From contig CALCKT010000057.1 of the NCBI GenBank assembly GCA_937965785.1, positions 1 through 64,000 of the forward strand: 64,000 nucleotides of DNA, read 5' to 3'. The stretch is from an uncultured Propionibacteriaceae bacterium (lineage in GTDB: Bacteria > Actinomycetota > Actinomycetes > Propionibacteriales > Propionibacteriaceae). The notes beneath the pieces are model-generated. The model saw only the letters and a list, made by a program, of their open reading frames with translations. It did no database searches and had not been told where the DNA came from. The position numbers and the translations under genes were made by a program. Below, piece after piece: positions 8,777 through 16,748 of this stretch (position 1 is its first letter; every line of letters begins with the position of its first letter).

Positions 8777-10326
8777 GCCTCGTCCTTTTGTTGCGTGATG
8801 GCGACGGCGCTCTCGTGGTCGATCCCCGCCATCATGAGCCCCAGCACGTCGCGGGGGGTGTCCGGCGGGACGATACCGACGATGCGTCCCCGGTACATGA
8901 CCGCGATGCGATCGGCCAGCGACTCCACCTCGTCGAGTTCCGTCGAGATGATGAGCACCGCGGTTCCAACGTCTCGTTCCGCGACGATCCGGTTGTGCAG
9001 GAACTCGACCGCGCCCACGTCAACCCCCCTGGTCGGTTGGTTGGCCAACAGCAGCGACAGCGGGCGCGACAGTTCCCGGGCCAGCACCACCTTCTGCTGG
9101 TTGCCGCCCGACAGCGACCGGACCGGTTGTACACAGGAATCGGTGCGGATGTCGAACTCCTCAACCAGCCTCGTGGCGTGCTGGTTGATCTGCTTCAGCT
9201 TGAGCCTCCCAACCGTGCTGAACCGGTCGAGGTTGTCCAGCACCAGGTTCTGGGCGATCGTGAACTCCCCGATCAGGCCATCCCTGTTCCGGTCCTCCGG
9301 CACGTAGCCGAGGCCCGCCCTCAGGGTTTTGGCGGGGCTGCGCCGTGTGACATCGGCGCCATCAAGGGTGATCGTGCCGCCGACCGGGGTCATCGTGCCG
9401 AGCAGCGACTCGGCCAGTTCGCTCTGCCCGTTGCCCTGAACCCCCGCTATGACGATGATCTCACCGCCGCGCACCGTCAGGTCGAGATGATCCACGGCCA
9501 CCGCACCGGATGCGTTGGCCACCGTCAGGTCGGAGATCACCAGGCGGTCGTCCCCGATTGAGGGTTCCTGTTTGGTAACCCTCAACTCGACGGAACGCCC
9601 GACCATCATGGCGGCCAGTTCGGCCTCGGTGCTGGTCGGTTCGGCACGCCCGACGACCTCGCCGCGCCGGATGACGGTGATGTCGTCGGCGACCTCCAGC
9701 ACCTCGCGGAGCTTGTGGGTGATGAAGACGATCGCGCGTCCCTCGTCGCGCAGCGCGCGCATCACCCCCATCAGCTCGCTGATCTCCTGCGGGGTCAGCA
9801 CCGCCGTCGGCTCGTCGAAGATCAGGTAGCGGGCATCCAACGCCAAGGACTTCAGGATCTCGACCCGCTGCTGGATTCCAACGGGAAGGTCCTCCACGAG
9901 CGCATCCGGATCAACCTCCAGGCGGTATCGTTCCGAGAGTTCCCGCACCCGCCGCCTGGCCTGGTCGATGTCGAGGAGCCCCGCGGAACCGGGTTCGTGC
10001 CCCAGCACCATGTTCTCCGCGACCGTGAACGGGGGGATCAACATGAAATGCTGATGCACCATGCCGATGCCGGCGGCCATGGCCTGCCGGGGATCCCCCA
10101 GCCTCAGTTTCTCCTCCCCCATCCTGATCTCACCCTCGTCGGGGGTCAGCAACCCGAACAGGATGTTCATCAGGGTCGATTTTCCCGCCCCGTTCTCCCC
10201 CAGCAGGCAGTGAATGCGGCCCGGAACGACATCGATGCTGATGTTGTTGTTGGCCGTGAGGGAACCGAAACGTTTCGTGATGCCTTCCAGCGACAACACG
10301 GGAGCGGCCGGGGACGACGAAGTCAC
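8773..10326 (-). CDS. ABC transporter ATP-binding protein with two ABC domains (nucleoside/sugar type)
   Basis: The 517-residue protein carries two ABC cassettes, as in RbsA/YufO/NupA. The first has GENGAGKST and a Walker B LIFDEPTAVLTPQE. The second has the degenerate Walker A GVQGNGQS, an intact LSGGNQQK signature and the NQPTRGVDVGA segment. The start is taken as GTG at 10326 because AAGGAGG lies five to six bases upstream; reading further upstream is possible but lacks a binding site. It would energise the two downstream permeases. A hairpin separates it from the binding-protein gene. Confidence 0.93.
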   Translation of the reverse strand: MTSSSPAAPVLSLEGITKRFGSLTANNNISIDVVPGRIHCLLGENGAGKSTLMNILFGLLTPDEGEIRMGEEKLRLGDPRQAMAAGIGMVHQHFMLIPPFTVAENMVLGHEPGSAGLLDIDQARRRVRELSERYRLEVDPDALVEDLPVGIQQRVEILKSLALDARYLIFDEPTAVLTPQEISELMGVMRALRDEGRAIVFITHKLREVLEVADDITVIRRGEVVGRAEPTSTEAELAAMMVGRSVELRVTKQEPSIGDDRLVISDLTVANASGAVAVDHLDLTVRGGEIIVIAGVQGNGQSELAESLLGTMTPVGGTITLDGADVTRRSPAKTLRAGLGYVPEDRNRDGLIGEFTIAQNLVLDNLDRFSTVGRLKLKQINQHATRLVEEFDIRTDSCVQPVRSLSGGNQQKVVLARELSRPLSLLLANQPTRGVDVGAVEFLHNRIVAERDVGTAVLIISTELDEVESLADRIAVMYRGRIVGIVPPDTPRDVLGLMMAGIDHESAVAITQQKDEA

Positions 10327-10368
10327 TGTTCCTCCTTCATCAGGCGGACTCACTCTACATTCGCTCAT

Positions 10369-10403
10369 CGGGAAAGGGACACCCGCGGGGTGCCCCTTTC
10401 CCG
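10369..10403 (-). terminator. Hairpin between BMP lipoprotein and ATPase genes (attenuator-like)
   Basis: Arms CGGGAAAGGG (10369-10378) and CCCTTTCCCG (10394-10403) are perfectly complementary, and an inner CACCC/GGGTG stem closes on a 3-nt loop. It lies 12 bases after the lipoprotein stop on the transcribed strand, with no U-run. Such intercistronic hairpins often terminate part of the transcripts or stabilise the upstream binding-protein mRNA. Confidence 0.7.
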
Positions 10404-10414
10404 TCTTTCACGCG

Positions 10415-11533
10415 CTACCTGACCGTGGTCTCGACGGTGATCTTCCCGGAGATGATGTCGGCGCGGATCTGCTCCAGTTCCGACTTGGTCTCGGCCGAAA
10501 CCTTGGAGTCGAAGTCGTGGAACTCGGAAAGATCGACGCCCTTGTTCTTGAGGGTTCCGACGTATGGATCGGAGGAGAAGGAACCCTCCTTGGCCGCCTT
10601 GATGGCGTCGAGGACCGCCACGTCCATGCTCTTCTCGATCGAAGTGATGATCACATCCTTGTACTCGGGCGCGGAGGTGTAGCCATCGGTGTCGACCCAG
10701 ATGGCGTTCACCTTGCCATTGGTTTCCTTCACCGCGTCCAGCGCACCCAGCCCGGAGGGGCCGGCCACCGGCAGGATGATGTCGGCGCCCTGGGCGATCA
10801 GCGTGTTCGCGGTGTTCTTGCCGCCGGCGTTGTCGTCGAACGGGTTGGCACCGCCGATGAACTGGCCGTCCTTGGCGGCGCGATCCCAGCCGAGAACCTG
10901 AACGGTCTTGCCCTTGGCCTTGTTGTAGTACTCAACACCCTGGGCGAAGCCATCCATGAAGATCGACACGGTCGGGTACTTGGCCCCACCGAAGGTGCCG
11001 ACCTTTCCGGTCTGGGTCAGCGAGGCGGCGACATAACCCGCCATGAAAGCGGGCTGGGCGGTGTCGAAGATCAACCCCTTCGCGTTGTCCACGCCCTCGA
11101 AGGAATCATTGTCGACGATCGCGAACTTGATGTTCGGATTCTGCTTCGCGGCGGCCTCCGTGGCATTCGCGAGGGCGAATCCCACCGTCACGATGACACC
11201 GCACTTGGCATCGATCATGGACTGGACGTTGCGCGCGTATTCGGATTCCTCCTTGGATTCGATCTGCGCGGTTTCGATACCGAGTTGTTCCTTGGCCTGC
11301 AGCAGACCCTTGTAGGAGGTCTCGTTGAAGGACTTGTCGTCGAAACCACCGAAGTCGGAAACCATGCAGGCCTTGAAGTCCCCCGAGGCAGCAGTTGCGC
11401 CGCCGGTGGCGCTGCTGGCCGGGGCGGAACCGGCCGGGGAGGAGGAGGTCGTCGTCGGCGCCTCGGCGCATGCGGACAGCAGCAGGGAGCTGACGGCGGC
11501 GAGGGACGCGAGTTTGAGCAGAGACCTGGTCAT
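10415..11533 (-). CDS. BMP family ABC transporter substrate-binding lipoprotein (nucleoside type)
   Basis: The 372-residue protein opens with a lipoprotein signal peptide; the lipobox is LLSAC with Cys22. A Ser/Thr/Ala linker follows and then a BMP/PnrA-like periplasmic binding fold (segments DFGGFDDKSFNE, GWDRAAKDG, WVDTDGY). BMP/PnrA proteins bind purine or pyrimidine nucleosides, which fits the neighbouring cdd and add. Start chosen at the ATG giving a clean signal sequence; upstream reading is non-signal. It is the first gene of the uptake/salvage operon. Confidence 0.93.
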   Translation of the reverse strand: MTRSLLKLASLAAVSSLLLSACAEAPTTTSSSPAGSAPASSATGGATAASGDFKACMVSDFGGFDDKSFNETSYKGLLQAKEQLGIETAQIESKEESEYARNVQSMIDAKCGVIVTVGFALANATEAAAKQNPNIKFAIVDNDSFEGVDNAKGLIFDTAQPAFMAGYVAASLTQTGKVGTFGGAKYPTVSIFMDGFAQGVEYYNKAKGKTVQVLGWDRAAKDGQFIGGANPFDDNAGGKNTANTLIAQGADIILPVAGPSGLGALDAVKETNGKVNAIWVDTDGYTSAPEYKDVIITSIEKSMDVAVLDAIKAAKEGSFSSDPYVGTLKNKGVDLSEFHDFDSKVSAETKSELEQIRADIISGKITVETTVR

Positions 11534-11621
11534 TTCGGGCTCCAAACTTCGTGAGGTTTCCTGGCTGTCTCGACCATATCGCGCCCCTCTTCGGGGGATA
11601 TGACCGCCCACCGAATCGTTA

Positions 11622-12827
11622 TCAGCTCGCAACCTGTTTCACCAGGGCCAGCGCGGAGCGGACCATCTGTTTGGTGGAATCCTGCCAGTTCGGCTCCTGA
11701 CTACGGTACGGGCCGGTGGCGAGGGAAATGACCACGGCCGCCGCCCGCAACCTCAGTTCCACCGGGTCCACACGCCTGTCGAAGACCGGCACCCAACGGG
11801 CCAGCAGGTCCCGCACCTTGGCCTCCTGAACCGGGTTCATGCGCTGGATGGTGGACAGGTGAGCGATCAGACAGGCCAGGTCGTCCGCACGCCTACCGGG
11901 ACCTATGGTGTCCACGTCGAGGATCCCAACCACACGCCCCGCGGCCACATGCACCTGACCCTCGTGGAAGTCGCCGTGGGTGGGTTCGTTGCCGAGCGGA
12001 ATCGCCGCCAGCCCGGCCCGGATCCGCCGCACCGCCCATTCGAGATCTCCGCGCACCTCGGGCAGGGCCGAGGAGACGATCTCCGCGTAGTGCTGGACCG
12101 CGTCGCTCCACGGCGGGCGTCGTTCCAGCTGCGCGACGCTCGCCGGCATGGAGTCGAGCACCTCGATCAGCTGCTCGGGGGTGCACGGATCACCGGGCTC
12201 GAAGATCGCACGCGCCAAGGGTTTGCCCTGGAGCGCATCCAGGATCATCAGCTGGTCGTCGGTGGTGTGCGCGACATGGGGTGCGGGCACCCCCGCGGCG
12301 GTCAGCATACGGTGCCTGTAAAGCACGTCATCGAAGAGCTTGGCGCGAATCGCCTTGATGTAGAAGGTGTTTCCGCCCGTGGTGAACCGCACGACGGCTC
12401 GTCGTCTGGGCCGGTAACCGATGATCTTCAACTCGAGATCATCCCCCGTGACGGGGTAGGGCAGCAGCCGGGCGTCGTTGACCAGCTCAGCCAGCAGCTC
12501 GGGGTAGGCGGCCCGTTTCAGGCCGGGAAGGTCGGGATCGGCCGGGTAGATCCAGACCGCCACCTCGCGGTTGCCGTCGCCGAAAACCTCGGCCCCGCGA
12601 TCGGTATCGGACAGTTCCCCGCTCCGGGCCGAGACCCCCAGCAGTTCCGTACGCTCCCCGTACGGCCAGGACACCTTCGCCAGATAGGTGGCGGTGGTGG
12701 ACTGGTTGGGGTTGGCGTCCACATGTTCCAGCGCCCAGCTGAGCAGTTCTCCCCCGGCGTGGCGAACTGCTGCACTGAGCACGGGACCGGCCCCGGGCCC
12801 CGTCAACAACCTCGATCCATCATCCAT
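11622..12827 (-). CDS. Aminoglycoside/choline phosphotransferase-fold kinase of unknown substrate
   Basis: The 401-residue protein has an APH-type kinase domain in its C-terminal two thirds: Brenner motif THGDFHEGQ (catalytic Asp) followed by metal-binding DVD in GILDVDTIGPG. The N-terminal 150 residues are less conserved and contain a possible glycine-loop equivalent. The ATG at 12827 is preceded by CAGGAG and overlaps the stop of the CNNM gene by 8 nt. Similar proteins phosphorylate small metabolites or antibiotics, but nothing here specifies the substrate, so resistance should not be assumed. Confidence 0.75.
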   Translation of the reverse strand: MDDGSRLLTGPGAGPVLSAAVRHAGGELLSWALEHVDANPNQSTTATYLAKVSWPYGERTELLGVSARSGELSDTDRGAEVFGDGNREVAVWIYPADPDLPGLKRAAYPELLAELVNDARLLPYPVTGDDLELKIIGYRPRRRAVVRFTTGGNTFYIKAIRAKLFDDVLYRHRMLTAAGVPAPHVAHTTDDQLMILDALQGKPLARAIFEPGDPCTPEQLIEVLDSMPASVAQLERRPPWSDAVQHYAEIVSSALPEVRGDLEWAVRRIRAGLAAIPLGNEPTHGDFHEGQVHVAAGRVVGILDVDTIGPGRRADDLACLIAHLSTIQRMNPVQEAKVRDLLARWVPVFDRRVDPVELRLRAAAVVISLATGPYRSQEPNWQDSTKQMVRSALALVKQVAS

Positions 12828-14151
12828 CGCCAACTCCTGAAACCGGACGCGCAGAAATCCAGGAAGCGCGCCGCCCATCCATCTCCTCAACCCTGAACAC
12901 CCAGGCCGGTGCCGCCGTGTCCTCCTCCGCTGGTTCGCATGGGCAAAGCTCCACGCTCACCTCGTCACCGACAGCGGGCAGGCGCCCGAGCCGGGCCATG
13001 ACGTATCCCGCGACGGTGTCGTAGGGCCCTTCCGGAATGACGTGCCCGGAAAGCCCCGCGAACTCCTCGATGGTGGTCAGCCCGTCCAACCGCGCCAGAG
13101 GATCCATCCTCGCGGGCGATGTGCCGTCCACCACGTCGTACTCGTCCGTGATGTCTCCGATCAGTTCCTCCACCAGATCCTCCAGTGTGACGATCCCCGA
13201 GGTGCCGCCGTACTCGTCACGGACGATGGCCATGTGGGCCTTCGCAGCGCGCATCGCGGACAGGGCACGCAGCAGCTTCACCGTTTCCGGGAGGCTCAGC
13301 ACGGGCCGCACGATGCTGGACAGCTGACCGCCGCGTTCCCCTGCGTCGAGATCCATCAGGTCCCGGACATGGCAGAAACCGATCACCCTGTCCACGGAAC
13401 CATCCGTGACCGGGTAGCGGGAATGGGGTGCCCCACGCACCTCCTTGTAGGCCAGCTGAATGGGCATGTCGGAAGGAAGGAAATCCACCTCGGTGCGGGG
13501 CACCATCACCTCGCGGAGGCTGAGCTGGCCCGCGGCGAAGACCTCGTCGACGATGTTGCGTTCCTCCTGACCCAGGGTCGTCGACCCCGAGACCATCTCC
13601 CGCAGTTCCTCGTCACTCACGGCGTCCTTGGACAGCTTCGGGTCGCCACCGAAGACCCGCACCACCGCGTCGGTGGAGACCCCCAGGAACCAGATGACGG
13701 GCCGGGCCAGGGCCGCGATACCGGCCACCAACGGGGCCAGCGCCAGCGCGAACCCCTCGGCCCGTTGCATGGCGAGGCGTTTCGCGCTCAACTCCCCGAT
13801 CACTATGGAGAAATAGGAGATCACGATCGTGATGACCACCAAGGCGAGCGGATCGGCCACCGAAGCGGGCATCCCCCAGCCCACGAAGACGGGGGCGAGC
13901 CCCGACGCCAGGGTCACCCCACCGAACGCCGCGGAGAGGAACCCGGAAAGCGTCACGCCGATCTGCACTGCGGACAGGAAACGGTTGGGATCGCTCGTCA
14001 GCCGTTCGATGGCCCGTCCTCGTTTGCCCTTGGCCGCGAGCTGCCTGATCTGCGACTCGCGCAGCGTCACCAAGGCCATCTCGGCGGCCGCGAAGGTGCC
14101 GCCGATCAGGATGAACAGCGCGATCAGCGCAACGTCAGAGACCGCCGACAT
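12820..14151 (-). CDS. Hemolysin/CNNM-type membrane protein with CBS pair and CorC_HlyC domain
   Basis: The 443-residue protein has a CNNM (DUF21) transmembrane domain in residues 1-180 with four hydrophobic segments, a CBS pair in the middle (segments VMVPRTEVDFLP and MAIVRDEYGGTSGIVTLED) and a C-terminal CorC_HlyC transporter-associated domain. Family members are implicated in magnesium or cobalt efflux; the hemolysin name is historical. The start overlaps the purU stop by one base (TGATG), and the gene runs on into the kinase gene. Confidence 0.9.
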   Translation of the reverse strand: MSAVSDVALIALFILIGGTFAAAEMALVTLRESQIRQLAAKGKRGRAIERLTSDPNRFLSAVQIGVTLSGFLSAAFGGVTLASGLAPVFVGWGMPASVADPLALVVITIVISYFSIVIGELSAKRLAMQRAEGFALALAPLVAGIAALARPVIWFLGVSTDAVVRVFGGDPKLSKDAVSDEELREMVSGSTTLGQEERNIVDEVFAAGQLSLREVMVPRTEVDFLPSDMPIQLAYKEVRGAPHSRYPVTDGSVDRVIGFCHVRDLMDLDAGERGGQLSSIVRPVLSLPETVKLLRALSAMRAAKAHMAIVRDEYGGTSGIVTLEDLVEELIGDITDEYDVVDGTSPARMDPLARLDGLTTIEEFAGLSGHVIPEGPYDTVAGYVMARLGRLPAVGDEVSVELCPCEPAEEDTAAPAWVFRVEEMDGRRASWISARPVSGVGDG

Positions 14152-14990
14152 CAGCGGAAGATCACCGTCCTGTTCCCGTCCATCAGCACCCGGTGCTCGG
14201 CGAACAGGCGCACCGCCTCCGCCAAGGTCTCCGATTCCTGGCCCCTCCCCTTGCTGACCAGTTTGCTGACCCCCATGGTGTGGTCCACCCTGACCACGTT
14301 CTGTTCGATGATCGGTCCCTCGTCGAGGTCGCTGGTGACGAAATGGGCGGTGGCGCCGATCAGTTTCACCCCACGGACGTGGGCCTGCCGGTAGGGGTTG
14401 GCCCCCTTGAAACCCGGAAGGAAGGAGTGGTGGATGTTGATTGCGCGCCCGGCCAGGTGATCACACAACTCGGGGCTGAGGATCTGCATGTAACGGGCCA
14501 GGACCACCAGGTCCACCTTCCGCTCCTCGATCACGCGCCGGAGCTCGGCCTCGAAGTCGGGTTTGGTCTCGGGCACGACCGCCCGGTGCGTGAACGGAAC
14601 CCCGTAGAAATCGGCCAGCGACCCCAGGACGTCGTGATTTGCCATGACGCCGACGACATCGATGGGCAGGGTTCCCGCGCGCCAACGGAACAGGAGTTCG
14701 TTGAGGCAGTGTCCCTCCTTGGAGGCCAGCAGCAGGGTGCGGGTCGGGCGTTGTGTCCCGTAGATGTTGAACTCCGCGTCGAAACCCTCCGCCACGGGAC
14801 GCAGGGCGCACATCAATTCGTCACGCGTGGGCCCGACCAGGGCGATGCGGGTGAAGAATCGTCCCGTGTCGGCGGAGGCGAATTGCTGGCATTCGGTGAT
14901 GTTGCCACCCAGGGAAACGACGACTCCGGTGAGGGCGTGCACGATGCCAGGACCGTCCGGGCATCGCAACGTCATGACGAGGTCCTGCAT
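14151..14990 (-). CDS. purU: Formyltetrahydrofolate deformylase
   Basis: The 279-residue PurU hydrolyses 10-formyl-THF to formate and THF, balancing one-carbon pools and feeding formate-dependent PurT. An N-terminal ACT domain (about 5-80) precedes the formyltransferase fold. The catalytic Asn-His-Asp set is visible in INIHHSFLPGF and TSDLDEGPI. There is no binding site before the ATG, but TACGCT lies 7 nt upstream, suggesting a leaderless mRNA. It heads the overlapping purU-CNNM-kinase run. Confidence 0.95.
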   Translation of the reverse strand: MQDLVMTLRCPDGPGIVHALTGVVVSLGGNITECQQFASADTGRFFTRIALVGPTRDELMCALRPVAEGFDAEFNIYGTQRPTRTLLLASKEGHCLNELLFRWRAGTLPIDVVGVMANHDVLGSLADFYGVPFTHRAVVPETKPDFEAELRRVIEERKVDLVVLARYMQILSPELCDHLAGRAINIHHSFLPGFKGANPYRQAHVRGVKLIGATAHFVTSDLDEGPIIEQNVVRVDHTMGVSKLVSKGRGQESETLAEAVRLFAEHRVLMDGNRTVIFR

Positions 14991-14997
14991 GAGCCCC

Positions 14998-15003
14998 AGC
15001 GTA
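14998..15003 (-). promoter_or_regulatory. -10 element of purU, leaderless
   Basis: TACGCT on the minus strand ends exactly 7 nt before the purU ATG. A palindrome CTCAAC-C-GTTGAG at 15029-15041 lies about 26 bp further upstream and could be an operator. No -35 hexamer is recognised. Confidence 0.5.
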
Positions 15004-15301
15004 GGCCATGCGCGACGCGCATTCCGCTCTCAACCGTTGAGGAAGCACTGACTTGGCGACGAGAACACCGGGCCTGGCACGCCCTCGGGCCATGGAACCC
15101 TGCGCGACTCCGGAACGGCCCCGCCGCTGTGATCCATCCGCGAGGTCCCCTCCAGGCACCTCGACCACCCGGACGCGGATCCTGACGGGGAACGTCTTCA
15201 CCCGGAATCGCGCTGCTCACCACCACCGGGACCGGTCTGCCCGGCGCCCGCACACGAAACAGCACCCCGGCCGGGAAAACCCCGGAGGCGCGAAGTCCCG
15301 G
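15004..15301. other. Intergenic stretch without recognised gene
   Basis: Apart from the 13-bp palindrome at 15029-15041, I see no conserved protein, RNA or repeat here. Short open frames on both strands are arginine/proline-rich shadow-type translations. The stretch separates divergent purU and the AAA ATPase gene. Confidence 0.5.
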
Positions 15302-15370
15302 CCAATTGCTCAGTAGGATCCCGACCAATTGCTCAATAGAACCTCGGCCAATGGTTCAATAGGGTCATGG
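15302..15370 (+). repeat. Three 23-bp direct repeats overlapping the AAA ATPase start
   Basis: Copies begin at 15302, 15325 and 15348 with an exact 23-bp period. Each begins CCAAT and carries a (T/G)(C/T)TCA(A/G)TAG core; the third runs into the start codon. The first two share CCAATTGCTCA exactly. The copy-to-copy core TAGGAT / TAGAAC / TAGGGT resembles -10 elements. They look like an array of protein-binding sites or promoter duplications controlling the downstream gene. Confidence 0.75.
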
Positions 15371-16614
15371 AATACGTGCGCCGGGTCGTGGACGACGACC
15401 TTGATGAGCTGCTGCCACACCTGCCGGCCGTGGTCCTCGAGGGGGCCAAGGGAGTGGGGAAGACATCGACGGCGCAGCAACGTGCGGCCACTGTGTTGCG
15501 CCTCCTGGACCCGGGACAGCGCCAGACCATCGCCGCCGATCCCACGGTCATCCGTCACCTGCCAAAACCGCTGCTGCTCGACGAATGGCAGCTGGAACCC
15601 GCCCTCTGGAATCATGTCCGCGAGGCCGTGGACGAGGATCCTTCGGGAAATCAGTTCCTCCTGACGGGCTCCGCCGGACCCACCAGGGGCATCCGCATGC
15701 ACTCCGGAGCAGGGCGGGTGGTCCGCATGGTGCTGCGCCCCATGATCCTGAGTGAGCGGCACCGGATTTCACCGACCGTATCTCTCAAGGACCTGTTGAG
15801 GGGAGATGCGGTGATTGAGGGGCGAACCAGCCTGAGCCTGAGCGATTACGTCGATGAGATTCTCTGCTCCGGTTTCCCCGCATTTCAGGGATTGCCGGAA
15901 CGGGCCGTTCGGATACAACTGGAGAGCTACCTGGCCCGTGCCGTGGATCACGACCTGCCGGAAGGCGGATTCCTGGTCCGGCGACCTGCCGCCCTGCGTG
16001 CCTGGCTCACCGCTTACGCCGCAGCGACGTCAACCACCACCAGCTATTCACGAATTCTCGATGCAGCGACCCCCGGGGAGGACGAAAAGCCTTCTCGCAA
16101 CACTGTCACCAGTTATCGCGAGGCCTTGGAACGTCTGTTCCTGCTGGATCCGGTCCCGGCCTGGGTGCCGAGCCTTTCTCCCTTGAAACGACTGGTGGCA
16201 GCTCCAAAACATCATCTGGTCGACCCCGCTTTGGCCGCGCATCTGATCGGCGCCACCAAGGATTCCCTGTTGTACGGACCGGAAAGCACCTTTCTGGGGG
16301 CGCTGTTCGAATCACTTGCGACGCTCTGCGTCCGCGTGATGGCACAGAGCGCAGAAGCCACCACAGGTCATCTGCGCACGAAAGGCGGTGAACACGAGAT
16401 CGACCTGATGGTCGAGGGACGTGACCGTCGCGTCGTGGGGGTAGAGGTGAAACTCGCTTCCATCATCACCGACAGGGATGTCCGCCACCTCCACTGGCTG
16501 AAACAGGAACTCGGGGAACGCGTGACCGACCTCGTCGTCCTGACCACGGGACCCCACGCCTTCCGCCGGGCCGACGGCATTGCGGTGGTTCCGCTGGGGC
16601 TCCTGGCTCCCTGA
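15367..16614 (+). CDS. AAA ATPase with C-terminal DUF4143 domain
   Basis: The 415-residue protein has Walker A GAKGVGKT at residues 26-33 and Walker B LLLDEWQ at 69-75. It ends in a DUF4143 region holding an EIDLMVEG ... VGVEVK signature of the PD-(D/E)XK nuclease fold. Such proteins are widespread, variable in copy number and poorly understood; DNA binding or a role in stress or toxin-like systems has been suggested. The ATG has no binding site and lies directly in the third upstream repeat. An in-frame GTG at 15376 is an alternative start. It stands alone between divergent purU and a convergent lipoprotein gene, suggesting an accessory insertion. Confidence 0.88.
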   Translation: MEYVRRVVDDDLDELLPHLPAVVLEGAKGVGKTSTAQQRAATVLRLLDPGQRQTIAADPTVIRHLPKPLLLDEWQLEPALWNHVREAVDEDPSGNQFLLTGSAGPTRGIRMHSGAGRVVRMVLRPMILSERHRISPTVSLKDLLRGDAVIEGRTSLSLSDYVDEILCSGFPAFQGLPERAVRIQLESYLARAVDHDLPEGGFLVRRPAALRAWLTAYAAATSTTTSYSRILDAATPGEDEKPSRNTVTSYREALERLFLLDPVPAWVPSLSPLKRLVAAPKHHLVDPALAAHLIGATKDSLLYGPESTFLGALFESLATLCVRVMAQSAEATTGHLRTKGGEHEIDLMVEGRDRRVVGVEVKLASIITDRDVRHLHWLKQELGERVTDLVVLTTGPHAFRRADGIAVVPLGLLAP

Positions 16615-16624
16615 GGGAGCCGTT
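16605..16624 (+). terminator. Short hairpin overlapping the AAA gene stop codon
   Basis: GGCTCCC (16605-16611) and GGGAGCC (16615-16621) pair with the stop TGA as the 3-nt loop, followed by GTTT. It is compact and plausibly an intrinsic terminator for the AAA ATPase gene. Confidence 0.5.
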
Positions 16625-16748
16625 TCGGTGCCATCCATGCCCCGGCGGTGGCGCAGTTCTCGCCGGTTATTGGCTGACGAACGAAGCCGCGGCTTCAAGT
16701 GGTGTGAATGACCAGTCCCGGTTTCGCGGCGTTCCCTGCCGGGGCCGG

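Noticed and set aside
6246..9307. Long plus-strand frames opposite the permease and ATPase genes
   Set aside because: Compositionally biased (Gly/Gln/His/Asp) antisense of well-supported minus-strand transporter genes.
11622..12827. Aminoglycoside resistance gene
   Set aside because: Only the general APH kinase fold is visible; context with purU and a CNNM protein gives no support for a resistance role.
12820..14151. Hemolysin toxin
   Set aside because: The CNNM-CBS-CorC_HlyC layout is that of a transport-related membrane protein; the hemolysin label is historical.
15004..15301. Small genes in the purU/AAA gap
   Set aside because: Open frames here are Arg/Pro-rich, lack binding sites and show no recognisable motif.
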